From assembly GCA_958430865.1 (NCBI GenBank), contig CAUDNR010001702.1, forward strand, positions 31,701-95,700: a stretch of 64,000 nucleotides of DNA, in the 5' to 3' direction. Shown here piece after piece: positions 20,300-33,277 of the stretch. Position 1 is the first letter of the stretch, and each line of letters starts with the position of its first letter. Source of the DNA: Entrophospora sp. SA101. Lineage: Eukaryota > Glomeromycota > Glomeromycetes > Entrophosporales > Entrophosporaceae. The position numbers and the translations under genes are program-made. Under the pieces are notes generated by a model, which worked only from the letters and a program-made list of their open reading frames with translations, did no database searches and was not told the origin of the DNA.

Positions 20300-22646
20300 T
20301 TTATATATATAATACACACACATACATACATACATATATGTACATATTTAGGTGATTATATAATTTATTTATAATTTATTTATTTTGTAAATATATTTAT
20401 TTTTTTTTCATAAATTATTATTTAAAAATTGTATATTTTTTTTTAATAAATTTGTTAATTCCATTTTTTTTTCACTTAAAAAATATATTCCAATATATAT
20501 TTTTTAGATTTTAGAAAAAGTTTTATTTTTATTTTGTAAGGACAATTAATATAAATAAATATATAATTTGTAAAAAAAAATTTATTTAATAACTTCCTGT
20601 TCTATGATATCTACTCTACCTTATCATTGTATTATTAATTAATTATCTCTTGCAGTTGAGTTGAAATGAAAATTTACTTTCTCCCAAAATAACGCTTCTT
20701 CTTGACTGAGAACTGAAAAACAAAATGTAGATATTAAAAAAAATATAAATTGCATATATTTTGTGTTTAGCGATCTTTCTCGCCTATGTGGTGATTGGTG
20801 GTAGTGTGAACTGCACGATAGGCACAAACATTGAATTTATGTTGTACCTGTCATCACTCATTTCTTCTTTTTTGATGAGATGCCCATGATGTAGTAAGCT
20901 TTTTTTCTATCATAAGTACCGACACATTCACATGCAGATTAGTCATATCTCCCAAGGTCGTTCATGCTTTGCTTGCATTGCTCCATATACTGCTTGCTTT
21001 ATTAATATCGGGACTTTACAAAAAGGCAAAGTCGGATAAGAATAACTTCACAGAAAGTCTAATCGGGTGAAAATCAAGATCAAAAGACTTGAACAATATC
21101 CTCGTCGAGCTATACTGTTCTTTTTTTTTATTATATATATTACTACATTGTCACGTACCCCATTAAGCTATAATGTTTTTCAGATAATTGCGCGCTTTAC
21201 CCGCTTACTTTATGCTTGAATACAATTCTACCACTTTTAAATAACTAAGCTACTATCTAATTAATTAGACCAAAAGGCTGTCTTTTTACTTTCCCTAGGC
21301 ATGAATACGAAGGACTTTAACTGACACTCGCGTTGATCACGTGAGACTACCAATATGTATGCGCAGTTACTATCATCTTGTAAATTTTTAAAAAGATGAT
21401 AATTAAGAAATTGGTTTTATCAAGAATGAAGATTCAAGCAATGAACGATTAAAAGATTTGGTAATTATCAATTGATTATTCAGAGATATAAATCCGAATT
21501 TTAAAATTTTTTATAGAAATCCAATTCGGATGATTTTTGAATTAGAGCAAATTGTAAAGCAAAATCTCTAATTTCTGTCAACGTAAATTGAGCTGTTTTC
21601 TAAACTTGATTTTTCAAATCAAATTGAGGTGACTAACAATCTTATTTAAATTGACTTATCAAAGTGGAGCAGCTCATAGGGTCCAACTAACGATGAAAAC
21701 ACCAAACACCAACGATATACAAATCAAATGCTCGTTGAATAAAGTCTTGTAACAAGCATTGTTTGTTTCAATCCCATTTTTGAAATTAATTGACGATTGT
21801 TTTTGGTAAAAAAAAACTACTGTGATAAAATTTATATATAGTAATAAGAATACATATATATGAAAGAAAAAAAGGTGAATAAGATGGTATGAAAAAAGCC
21901 ACCCATCCTTTATAAATGGGTTGTATGGCTATTCGGCCAAGAAAAGTTTTCTGAACTGCATGAAGCTTTTCGAGCTCTTTCCAAAACAGAACAAGGCACA
22001 TGCTTGATGGCATAGCTTACCTCAATGGATAGTGGAGCAATGAGTATGAGCAGATTCCTCAAAAAGAAAATTAGTGCAATAAGAAAGATCATAATATTTC
22101 TGCTAACAAACATGCTATGAATTGGTCATGAAATCATCAAAAAGTTCATGGTAATTACTAAAAAAATGTCACAATGAAAAGCAAAATTGGGAATTGACAA
22201 AAAGGTTACTGAGACTATGAAAATTTTTCTCTTTGAATTATGCAGAAGTTCATGGATTATCAAGTCCTTGAAAGAAATGTAAATAGAACAATCTATTCAT
22301 TTATATTTTTACCAAACAATTGCTTAGTATTTACAAAGTAATATGTGCATTGCTAGCTTTTTTTTTTTTAATTATTAAATTTACATATACTTCTTATTCT
22401 TATAATTGATTAAGTAATTAAATAACAAAATAATAATATTTTACCTTAATAAATTAAGAAGGAAAAAAATAAATTATGAAATAATAATGAGAAAGTTATC
22501 ATAATTCAAAAAAACATTTATTTACTTTTTCTTTCTATATAATTTTTCCGAATAATAATAATAATAATTAATGATATTGACGACAGATAATATATATTAT
22601 TAGGTTGATTTAATTAATTAATTTGCTTGCTTGTTTGTTTGTTTGT
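20300..22646. other. SUN-RAD23 intergenic region with a decayed element
   Basis: The first 250 bases are 3' flank of the SUN gene with CA and TACA microsatellites (20316-20340). A CACGTG box lies near 21339. An inverted pair ATCCGAATT/AATTCGGAT lies near 21491-21530. Between about 21880 and 22300 the plus strand has coding-like pieces (for example EKFSELHEAFRALSKTEQG) broken by all three stop types, probably an old mobile-element remnant. No intact gene is seen. The region recurs at 35440-37786. Confidence 0.45.
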
Positions 22647-24762
22647 TTACTCTTCATCATTCATATGATCAAAAAGATAATTTGCTGCCATTTCTTCATT
22701 TTTGTCACAAGCAAGATACGCTTCAATTGCAAGTGCTCTATCAAATCCTAAAGCTTCCAACTACCAAAAAAATATATTTATCATTATTAATATTAATAAA
22801 AAAAAACAATAAGGTTGAAAATTGAAAATTGAAATTATTGTTGAAATTATTATTTAATTCATTTACCCTGTCAATTGCTTCTTTTTCTTCCTGTGTCACA
22901 GAAACATATTGTGGTGGTGGAAGATTGCCCTCACCACCTTCATCCGGTTCTTGTAAAAGTCTCATAAATGTAGCTTGATTCGAATTTATAAGCTAAACCA
23001 AACAATAATTTATTATTATCATTGTTAAGAAAGTAGCGTTAATATATTATAAATATGATGATGATATACCTGCAATAATTCAGGATTTTGAGCACCAATC
23101 TGTTGGAGTAATGGTTGCAATAAACTTGGATTTTGTTGAACAAATTGTCTTAAATTTCGAAAATGTGGTTGATTTCTCAAAAAATTCAAATCATCCATAT
23201 TCCCTCCTCCTTGTCCACCACCACCGCCGCCACCTTGGGTTGCTCTTTGTCTTTGTTGTTGTAAATTTTGTGCTTGTTGAAAAAGATTTAAATGTTGTGT
23301 ACCTAATAGATTATATTATATAATTACATTATTAAAATTAATTTTTTATTATTTACTTGTTTCTATGTTATAAAAACTTACTTAAATTAGGAGCACTATT
23401 GGTACTAGTAGGGTTTGTAACACCTGGTGCTGGCGTAGCAGAAGTAGTATTTCCGCTTGGGGTATTGGTTGTTGTTGTTGTTGTTGTTGGTGTTGTTGTT
23501 GTTGGTGTTGTTTGTGCTGCTGGAGGAGCTGTTGTTCCTGAACTATTATCAAAATTCTCTGGAATTCCCTATTTTTAAAATTGTTTCAAAAAAAAAATTT
23601 ATTACAAACAAGTACGTGTATATGTAAAATAAAATAGATATTTTAATTACTATAGATATATATACGTACAGTCATAAGATATTCAACAGCCCTGTTTGGA
23701 TTATTAAAACTTGCCCGCATGGCGCTTACAGCTGATTCACGATCGAATCCCATCTCCATCATATATTGAACTGATTTTTCATAATCAGCCCCAGTAACTT
23801 TGAATTTTGTAATAATAAAATAATAATTGTTATTATTATAATTAATGGTTAATATAAAATCAATCATTAAAAATATTTCAATAAGCAAATAACAATTTCT
23901 TTTTCTTTTTTCAATAAATACCTAAAGCATTAGGATTATTGAATAATTCTGACATTTGAGAAGCATCAGATGCTGGATTAGATTCTGCTGCACCAGTATC
24001 GGCAGTGGTAGTGGTGGTTGTTGTGGTAGCTGGTAATGGTATTGTAGCGGTAGATGAAGTTTCAGTTGTGACGACAGTGTTAGTAGTGGCTGTTGTAGGC
24101 GATGTTGGAAGTTTTACAGCATCTGAAGTTTCGCTAGATTTAGTTGTTGATGATGGAGTAGATTGGCGTTTAGATTGTGGCTATAATCATTTATAATCAT
24201 AATTATGATAATAATAATTAGTAAGGTGACGATAGATGGATGATATTGTCATAATAGTGTAGTAATGGTAATAGTAATAGTTATGTTAAAGTAATAATCA
24301 ATCGGGTAATTTCTAGTCACCTTCGTAACCACGAGCACCATGAAATCTTTTTCTGTAATATCATATTCTGATAATTTTTTATCATCTGTCAAGATTTTTC
24401 CTGTTTAAAAATGATGATGGTGAATTATTTATTTATCGATTGATTTTTGTTAGATTAAAAAAAAACCAAAATAAAACTTATGCCATAAAGAATATTGTTT
24501 AAGTTTTAGGAGGAATACCTGAATAAATAAGTTTTTGGGTAGGAATATCGTATTCTTTAATTTCTTGAATCTTCTCTTTAATATTAAGCACCTAAAATGT
24601 ACAACGTAAAATGAACAATAATGAGTAATAAGAAAGTGGACGTAAGCTAAATCAACAACAGTAAAAACAAGATTAATAACGATAAGGTCAACATACTGTA
24701 TCCTCTAATTCAACATCTAATTGAAATTGATCTTGTTTTAAAGTTTTTATTGTAATCTTCAT
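22647..24762 (-). CDS. RAD23: RAD23 ubiquitin-receptor / DNA-repair protein (copy 1)
   Basis: RAD23 carries ubiquitinated proteins to the proteasome and, with Rad4/XPC, detects DNA damage in nucleotide excision repair. Nine exons (24762-24697, 24591-24519, 24400-24321, 24180-23922, 23797-23670, 23568-23382, 23302-23070, 22992-22867, 22760-22647) join in frame to 421 residues, the usual size. Domains in order: UBL (1-75, starts [13 protein letters not shown]), a Ser/Thr/Pro linker, UBA1 (about 160-203, [19 protein letters not shown]), a second PT-rich linker, the XPC-binding region (about 296-352, [20 protein letters not shown]) and UBA2 (about 375-421, [18 protein letters not shown]). All four modules are present, which separates it from ubiquilin/Dsk2. 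No broken motif is seen. Confidence 0.95.
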
Positions 24763-25779
24763 TTTTATTTATATATATATATAATGCTTTAAAAAATATT
24801 TATTTATTAAAATTTGATCACAGACTTGAATAATGAAATTAGAAATTGAAATATTTCATTTACTTGATAAAATTTTTTTTAAAATAATATATTAGTGATG
24901 ACGACTTGTATGATTACGAGTTGAGTTTACGTTTTATGTGTAACAATCATTACTACAAATAAGGAAATGATTAAATTTATTTATATTACTATTCACTATA
25001 TTAAAGCTTGATCATTTCCTGTATCGGGTATCTTTAGAATAATACTTGCCATTTTGTCAGAGATATATCACTCGTAAGCCAACACAGATGTTTGACGACT
25101 AATTTAAGATGGCTTCAATCATTTTCTCTTTTATTTCTAGACTCTGTGTTAATATTGGTTTATGATTTTTCGTTTCTCTGGTAAATCTCATAGGTAAAAC
25201 TAATAAATATTCTTCAATAGTTTGGTACAATTTATCTGGAGCGACTTTCTCCCCTTATCCTTTCATACTCTGAAGTATATTTCTCTGAATCACCTATATT
25301 AATATTAATATTAATATTAATATAATAATAATAATAAGGGAGGAAAAATGGCCAAACAGCCAAGCAGTTAAAATGGCCAAAATTTTCCCGATTTTTTTGT
25401 CCATTTTGGCCAGATGCTAACACTGTATTAGTTGAGTAGTTATTTATGATTTTTTTTTATTGTTATAAGTGGTAATGCTAATTTTAATGATGAATATTTT
25501 CCAATCGATGTATTAAATTAAACCAGACTAACTATTTAATATTTAATGGTTTTAGATTATTAACAATAATGATAATTTTGGAGAATAATAAGAATGATAT
25601 AATAATAATGAAAGAATTCATCTTTTGAATTATGTTATTGACCATATTTTCTGGATCTCTAGATACAGTGGATATTACCATTGTAACCAATATATGTCCA
25701 TTATATCATTTCCATTTTTTAATGATTAATGAATAAAATATTGTATACAAATATAAATATACACACAAAAATTACTAAA
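24763..25779. other. Intergenic with a relic of the 132-residue protein family
   Basis: At about 25000-25263 the minus strand carries a decayed relative of the gene at 17270-17748: the words GEKVAP, then Q-TIEEYL, follow the same order as GEKISP and QTLEAYL there. A TTAATA repeat lies at 25295-25325, and copies of AAAATGGCCAAA in both orientations occur around 25345-25415. Otherwise no gene. The same region recurs at 39903-40919. Confidence 0.45.
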
Positions 25780-27262
25780 TCAAGATTTAGAATCTAAATC
25801 AGATGAATGAACATTATTAAATGGTGGTAATTGTGGATGAGTTGGTGAATGAAGTTTTGAAAATGACAAGGAATCAACAGGAGATAATGATTTTTGTTTA
25901 ATAATTTGTTGATTATTATTATCATCATCACCATCATCACCATCACCATTGTTATTATTACTATTATTATCACTATTACAATGATGATGATTAGATATAT
26001 TAGCATTTCTAGGTTTTAACACATTCATGAATTTTTTTGCATAATGATTATCTTCTTGATTTCTTTGAACTTTAGCCCTTAATGCTTCCATAACATATTC
26101 ATGATCAACTTCATTATTATTATCAGTGCGTTTATTGCTAATTGCACTATTTGGACTTTGTAAATAATGATGGTGATTTAAAGGGGATGCTGAATGATGA
26201 GAATATTCTATACCACTATTAGGAATTGAAAATGATTGATGATTATTCGTAACAGTTGGTGATGAAGAAATGGTTGGGAATGAAGGAATAGATAGTGTAA
26301 GTGAAGGTCTTTGATTCGTAGTGATGGCAGCACTACTACTAGCAGTATTATCAGTATTATTATTATCATATGATGATGATATATGATTATGTACAAGATT
26401 ATTGTTGTTATAATTGTTATCTGATCGTGGGGGTGAAAGGCATGTGGTAGTAGCACTTGTAGGTAGAGTATTAGAGAAATGAGAACCTGAAATAATTATA
26501 TTTTGAGAGTGAGTGAATGAACGAGTAATGAATGACTGATAATAATAATGAGAATAATGAGAAGATTTAATTTACCTAATGGCTGTGGAATAATATCTGG
26601 AGATTTACTTTTATTTCATGTAATAAAAATTATTAATTAATTAGTAATTAAATAAAGATATTGATATTGATATCGATCATATAATACATACACATTAAAG
26701 TTACTACTAGTAGTTGAAGATGCATTATTTATTATTGCTATTAAATTTATATAAACTTGTGTTAGTAAAAAATATTAATATTATTTATCCTTTTTTATTA
26801 TTATTGCTAATACTGCTATACATTATTATTATTATTATCATTATTATTATTATTATCATTATTATTATTATTATCATTATTATTATTATTACATGGTGCT
26901 CCTGTGAAAATTGTGGGTAGTTTCTTTTGTTCTCTCAACATTTCTAAATCAACTTGTCTGTGTTGCAGTCTAAACCTTTCAGCTTTACATTTTTCTTCTT
27001 CAGCTCTTCTCTATAACATTTTTTTTTGATTACCAAGTAAATTATATTTGTTTAATAAAATAATAAAATATATTTTTCCATTTTCTATTTTTGATATTGA
27101 GAAAATAAAACTTGCCTTATCTTCTTGAGCTTTTGCTACTAAAATTAGTTTTAGTAAATCATTGTCTTCACGATATGTATCTAATATTTCACGAAGGGTT
27201 ATATCTGTTTTCGTAATTATTTGAGCTAGCGTAGGATAAGAATAAACAGACTGTTCTGGCAT
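25780..27262 (-). CDS. Gene X: unrecognised low-complexity protein (copy 1)
   Basis: Five exons on the minus strand (27262-27116, 27010-26893, 26737-26692, 26607-26576, 26486-25780) join in frame to 349 residues. The N-terminal ~85 residues look conserved: YPTLAQIITKTDITLREIL, then a charged helix RRAEEEKCKAERFRLQHRQV that may form a coiled coil. The rest is Ser/Asn/His-rich and disordered, with a second short conserved-looking helix (MEALRAKVQRNQEDNHYAKK) near residue 248. Similar N-terminal helices occur, as far as I recall, in uncharacterised Mucoromycota regulators; I do not name a function. Intron 1 uses a GC-AG pair (AAG then GCAAGT). Intron 2 contains an AAT microsatellite; if retained it adds an Asn-rich tail and a stop. 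Confidence 0.7.
26820..26892. repeat. ATT/AAT microsatellite in gene X intron 2
   Basis: Interrupted trinucleotide array, with ATC units at regular intervals. In the direction of gene X it starts right at the GT donor of intron 2. It recurs at 41960-42032 with the same length. Confidence 0.8.
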
Positions 27263-27483
27263 ATTGTTTTATTTTTTTTTAGAATCATATAATTATTTAT
27301 TATTTATATATTCACATTTTCAAATTCCATTTTTGTGATACTAACACTAACACTGATACATAGCAGATCTCAAATGTATCCCATACTTTACTTTTTTAAA
27401 AAAGTAAACAATAATTAAAATCTTGAATTTTTTTTTTTAAAGTTTTTTTTGCTGATAAAAAAATTTTTTAATACATAAAAATA

Positions 27484-30400
27484 ATGCAAATTCTAAAACC
27501 AGAGTGGCTTGCTCATTTTGGTAAATTTTTTTTGATTTTTAGATTTTAATTTTTTTAAAAAACAATAATAATTCCCTCAAATTTTTTTAAAAAAAGATGA
27601 TAAAGGGCAAAGGACTATAATTTTTACATTACATGTACATCCTGATGGATCAAGGATAGCGACTGGAGGACTTGGTATAATATCTTTTATTAAAGATGTT
27701 GATTGATTAAACCTTGTTTTGATTGATTTAAGGCTGTATGACTAACCTTTTTTTTGAATATGTGTTTTTAGATAACACAATAAAATTATGGAGTACTGAA
27801 GCAATAATGAATCCAAATACAACTTCTCCAAAATTATTATGTACATTAGGAATTCATACTGGTCAATATTAATGATTATATCTATATATAGAAGAAAGTA
27901 AAAAAAGCTATAAATTTAGGATCACGATGATAATTATATATATACCTTTTTTACACATATATGAAACATAGGATCAGTACTCTGTGTTAGATGGTCTAAT
28001 CGTAATGGACATTTTTTTGCATCAGGATCTGATGATGACCTCATCCTTATATGGCAATTAGATGCGTGAGTTTTTTTTGGGGGAAAAATAATAAGAAATA
28101 TTTAAATATTTAAATATTAAATTATTTGACGATTAGAGCTGCAGTTAGTTGGGGAGGCGGTAGTACTTTTGGAAGCGGTGAACAAAATATCGAAGTTTGG
28201 AAACCAATTAGACGTTTAGCTGGTCATGAATCAGGTAAAGAAAATCTATCCTTTGAATAATATTTATCTTTACTTGTAACAGTTCAAAAAATTTATGATT
28301 TTTTTTTTGGGGAAATGAAGATGTAGCAGATTTATCTTGGTCACCTGATAATACATATTTGGCTTCCTGTGGATTTGATAGTACAGTTTATATATGGAAT
28401 TGTCAAACTTCTGGTGAATAGCAATCTATAAAATAAATATTTTTAAAGAAAAAATTTTATATTCATAAACTTTTATCATTTGAAAAGAGAGACTACATAA
28501 ACTGGAAGGTCATAGTGCTTTTGTAAAAGGTGTTTCATGGGATCCTATCGGTGAATACTTGGCTACACAGGTATTTGATAATTAAATTTATTATACACAT
28601 GTCAATCATTATTAATTATTAATATTATTACTAGGCTGATGACAAATCAGTTAAGATTTGGCGAACTAGTGATTGGAAAGTTCAGACAGAAATAAATGAA
28701 CCATTTTTAAATTCTCCCATAACAACTTTCTTTAGCAGATTAAGGCACTAATTTTCATTTCATTTCATTTATTTATCTATTGTTAAAAATACTTTATCAT
28801 AAAATTTCTAATTTAATATTAATGGATTCGTTATTTAGTTGGTCACCAGAAGGTTCTCATCTAGCAATTCCTAATGCTTGTCAGGGGTCTGTGCCTGTTG
28901 CAATAGCTCTCCGTAGAGATGAATGGAAAATCGATGTTTCAATGATTGGCCACGAATCTCCAACAGAAGTTGTTGTAAGTATCATTGTATATGTATGAAT
29001 ATATAGTAAATAGTAATATATTAACTAAAATTTCAAGGGGGAAATTATAATTTGATAAAAATTTTTATTTTTTAAAAAAGTGTTTTAGTCCAATTCTTTA
29101 TCATATTCGAGATCAAGATCGTGGAACCATTGTTGGTGGTGTTTGTGCAATTGGAAGTCAAGATCATGGTGTATCCATTTGGGCAACATCTTCTTCTCAC
29201 CCATTATTAGTCTTTAAACAATTATTCACACATTGTATCTTAGATTTATCGTGGTCACCTGATGGAAGATTTCTTTTTGCTTGTTCATATGATGGAACTG
29301 CCACAATACTGGAATTTAAAAAAAATCAATTTGGTGAACCATTGAAACCTGAAGAACAAGAAAGAATTTTATCGAAACATGGTTACAAACCAAAAGAACC
29401 AGTAATTATTGAAAATACTACTCAACTTGCTATGGAAGAAGAGAATGCAATATCAAAAAAAATAATTTCCTCTTCTAGAATAGCAGCTTTAATGGGTGGT
29501 GATCAAATCTTATCACAATCTACTCTATCGTCACAAACATCGCATATGTCAGATTTATCATCACATAAACCAACTACAACAATACTCCAACAAAACCAAC
29601 TACCATCTTCCTCCTCCTCTTCTTCTCCGTCATCATCATCACCTTCTCCGCATACAGAATTAGAAATTGATCACATGAATGACGAAAATAACAGTACCCA
29701 ACAAACTGATAAAGCTTCACAAATGCAAATCTCAAATGATTCTTCTTCTGCTCAATCTTCTAATCAAGTGGCAACAGCAACAATAATACCTCCTTCTTCT
29801 TCTTCCAATAATATCACCACAACTAAACCTGTAAATCAGATCCAACAACACATTACGATTACAAAAGATGGTAAAAAACGTATTCAACCCAATTTTTTAA
29901 GAAGGTATTAAATAAATAAATATATTATAGATACTTATTTCTCAAATAATAATATTAATTATAACCACTGAAAAAATTTTGTAATTTTTTACTCTTCCTA
30001 TTCTTCTTTAGTACAAGCTCTTACACAGGTCCTTCACCATTCTTTAGTACCTCGTCTTCTTCATTTTCGGAAGTTACTACGAACATTAATATTTCATCAA
30101 CATCATCAAATAATTTCAATCCGCTAACAAATCCCGATATTGATCCACCAAATCGTGAAATAAGTATGGAAACTCTACCGCTTGTTTTCATAGGAACTAA
30201 AAGAAAAGAATCTGCAATTTCAGATTCTAGTAATAATACAGCCAATGCCAATGCTTCACCGAACAAAAGGCCAGCATTACTTCCTGCTGCTGGTGGTAGT
30301 GGTAAAGTGAATGGTGAAATACAAAATCTATCAACAACAATAACATCATCACCATCAAGACTAAATAACAATAATACAAGGCCATCAATGATAACTCCAT

Positions 30401-31926
30401 CAGTTGTCACGTCACAAGTTCGATTGTCTTCTCATAAAGTCAAAGATTATCTTTCCAAAGATTTATCTGAATTTAAAGCTCTTAAAGTTGAATGTCATAA
30501 TAACCATCAAGGTAAAGTTCTTTTTAAAAGAAAAGAATATATATTGCGCATGTATATATAGCATGTATTATTATATATATAATTATCCCTATTAGGTCTT
30601 TCAAGAATCGTTTGTTCTCTTAATAAAATAAATCTTTGGAGTGATATTGTTCCAAATGCAGTAACGCTAATTGCTGGTAATGATAAGTATGTTGCTATTG
30701 GATGTGAAAATGCTAGTGTTATAATATATGATCACAGTGGTTTAAGGTAATCGATTTTGGTTGAGGTGTTTGATAATCTATCTGTGCTATATTAATTTTT
30801 TTGCCCAATAAATACTTTTTTTTTTATGATAGATTACTACCTAATATCAGACTTGACTCAGCTGCATCATATATATTGATGTCAAGAGAATATTTATTAT
30901 GTTTATCTCAAACTGGAATAGTTAATGTTTGGTGAATAGTTTAATCATAGTAATAATATGTTTTTGAAATACATCAATTAATTATTTTATTTTTATTTAA
31001 TAGGAAATTACCAAAATTAGAGTCAGTAGTATCATCTGTTTCTATAACGCCTATTATTCAACCATCCAGTTTATCATCAGCAGATTTTCATTATGCATCG
31101 ATTGAAAGAGTATTTATCAGACCTAATGGGGTACCAATACTAATGACTGATACTAACGAAGCATGGTGTTATCACCTTAGTGCAAAAGCATGGATACAGA
31201 TTTATGATCCACGCTACTCATCAAAAGAAATGAAAACTTCCACAGAAGGGTACGGTAATGATCCAAGGAGAATATTGAATTCAATAGAACAAATTGCGAG
31301 AAATAAAGGTGGTAATTATGGTACATTGTCGTATTTGGCTCAGGGTGAAAGTAAACTTGGACATTTGTATAATCAATTGCTGGCGGCTGAATTGGTTAAT
31401 TCACCTAACGAATATAAGAAAATTTTGTTAAATTATGCTCAAGCGTTGGCTGATGTTGGCAACGAAGAGAGGATAAATATACTCTGCTCAAGACTTTTAG
31501 GCCCATTAGATAATGTTGGGTACAGTAATAACAATATCATCATTAATTTTTTATTTGTTTTCGTTTAACCTATTATTGTTAATTGTTTATCTATTGTTAG
31601 TGCAAACAGTGCAAACAGTGCAAATTGGGATCCTTTTGTAGCAGTAAGCGATACACAAACATATCTATTTATTTATTTGTTCATTTATTACTAATATATT
31701 TACTCCTAATAACATTCTATTTAATAGGGGATGTCCAAACATGAATTATTAAAAGATGTATTGGCTATTTTATGTAAAGATCAAATAAAATTTTAAATTT
31801 TGGGATTTTTCAATTCTCTAAAACTGACTATATATTTGTTTTATACATTTAGCCACTAATCGATCTCTACAAAAAATCATTCAAGAATATTCTCAGACAC
31901 TATTCAGATTTACAAATGGAGATTAG
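27484..31926 (+). CDS. HIR1: HIRA/Hir1 histone H3-H4 chaperone (complete, copy 1)
   Basis: HIRA deposits histones H3/H4 independently of replication and represses histone genes. Seventeen exons (27484-27520, 27597-27674, 27772-27861, 27972-28065, 28137-28234, 28321-28413, 28488-28570, 28635-28744, 28839-28974, 29081-29904, 30012-30511, 30596-30746, 30833-30931, 31004-31519, 31601-31643, 31728-31773, 31853-31926) give 1023 residues, close to human HIRA. The start [12 protein letters not shown] is typical. WD40 repeats fill about residues 1-340 ([51 protein letters not shown]). The B domain follows ([14 protein letters not shown], near 535-548), where Asf1 binds. A Ser-rich linker leads to the Hira C-terminal domain (about 715-1023; [20 protein letters not shown]). 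Intron 8 appears to start with GC (GCACTA), a weak donor. Every splice keeps frame and fits the family. Confidence 0.95.
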
Positions 31927-32737
31927 TTAGCGTAAGAAAAAAAATTAATTACGTAAAAAAATTTTTGATTTTTTTTTTGGTACTTATATAAATAAATAAA
32001 CAGATTGACAATCATAAAAATAATTTAATCATGTCCATGTGACCTCGCTTTTCTGCTTACCATAAAAAGCCTCTATTGATTTTTCTTTTCGTATTAGTAT
32101 TAATATTAATAATATACTTTTATAGGCATTTGGAACATCCGATTTTCGTTCTTTTCAATAACCAATTATATAATCATCTAAATCATCTAAATGAAATTGT
32201 TTTTAAATTCCGATAAATGTTCCGATTAAAAAATTATCCCAACGATTAATTTAAATAAATTAGTAAATAAATAAATAAATCACAATGAAATATTATTGAT
32301 ATTGATAATTGATGATGATAATGAGAGTTTGGATTTATTCTTTTATAAACAACAATTAGCTTTTTCAATCAACTTCTTTCTTACACTAACATGCTTTTTA
32401 TGTGTAACTTCTAATGTTTCACGATCTCTAGCTCTACCAATTGAAACCCAACAAATTACTTGATAATAATAAACAATAATATATAATAATAATATAAACA
32501 ATAATAATAATAGTAATATTAAAAGATTTTTTTTTTTCTTCTCTCCCTCCTTCTTTATTTCTATTATTAATTGTTATATATTATCGCTTCACTTCTGCTT
32601 ATTTGTCTATTTAAAAAAAATCTTACAAAAAAAAAAAAACCCAAAAAAAAATAAATTTTCTCCCTTTTATATTGTTTCTATTTTCATCATATAAGTATAT
32701 CGTCATCATCATTATAAATATTCATTCTCTTATATAC

Positions 32738-32771
<34 letters not shown>

Positions 32772-33277
32772 TAAATACCTCTTTTTGAAACGAGGAAAAA
32801 AAAATTCTTTTTTAATTTCTGTTAACGATATAATTTTAAATATTTTACATACACACACACACACATATATATATTGTATATTATTACAAACATCACATAT
32901 TCACAATTAATCTTCCTTCCACGCACGCTAACTTGCATATCTCTAACAACATATTCCACAACATCTTTAGCAACATCTTTAACATCACTTTTAAAATTCC
33001 ATTTAGCATTTACAACCATCTATAAATATATAAATATATTATTTCTTGTTAAATATTTTGTTTTCTATAGATTATTTTTATATTGTTTTTTTTATAAATA
33101 TATAAATATTTTCTTACATATAGACAATTTTAATTTTATTATTGTTTAATATAATAAATAAAATTATCATATATTATCATATATTAAAAAAAATTCTCCA
33201 CTCATCTCACAAAAAAAACTTATACATATAATATAGATTTTCTTTATAAAATTTCCTATAACAATATCAATAACAAA
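31927..33277. other. Intergenic between HIRA and truncated gene B (copy 1)
   Basis: Same content as 675-2025: homopolymer runs and TA/CA microsatellites, no gene. Confidence 0.6.

Noticed and set aside
21880..22300. A further UGA=Trp relic in the SUN-RAD23 spacer
   Set aside because: Coding-like plus-strand pieces contain several TGA, but TAA and TAG occur too, so ordinary decay explains it.
23357..23578. Val-rich plus-strand ORFs in the RAD23 region
   Set aside because: They are antisense to the Thr/Pro-rich linkers of RAD23.
26714..26920. Poly-Ile ORF
   Set aside because: It is only the reverse reading of the AAT microsatellite in gene X intron 2.
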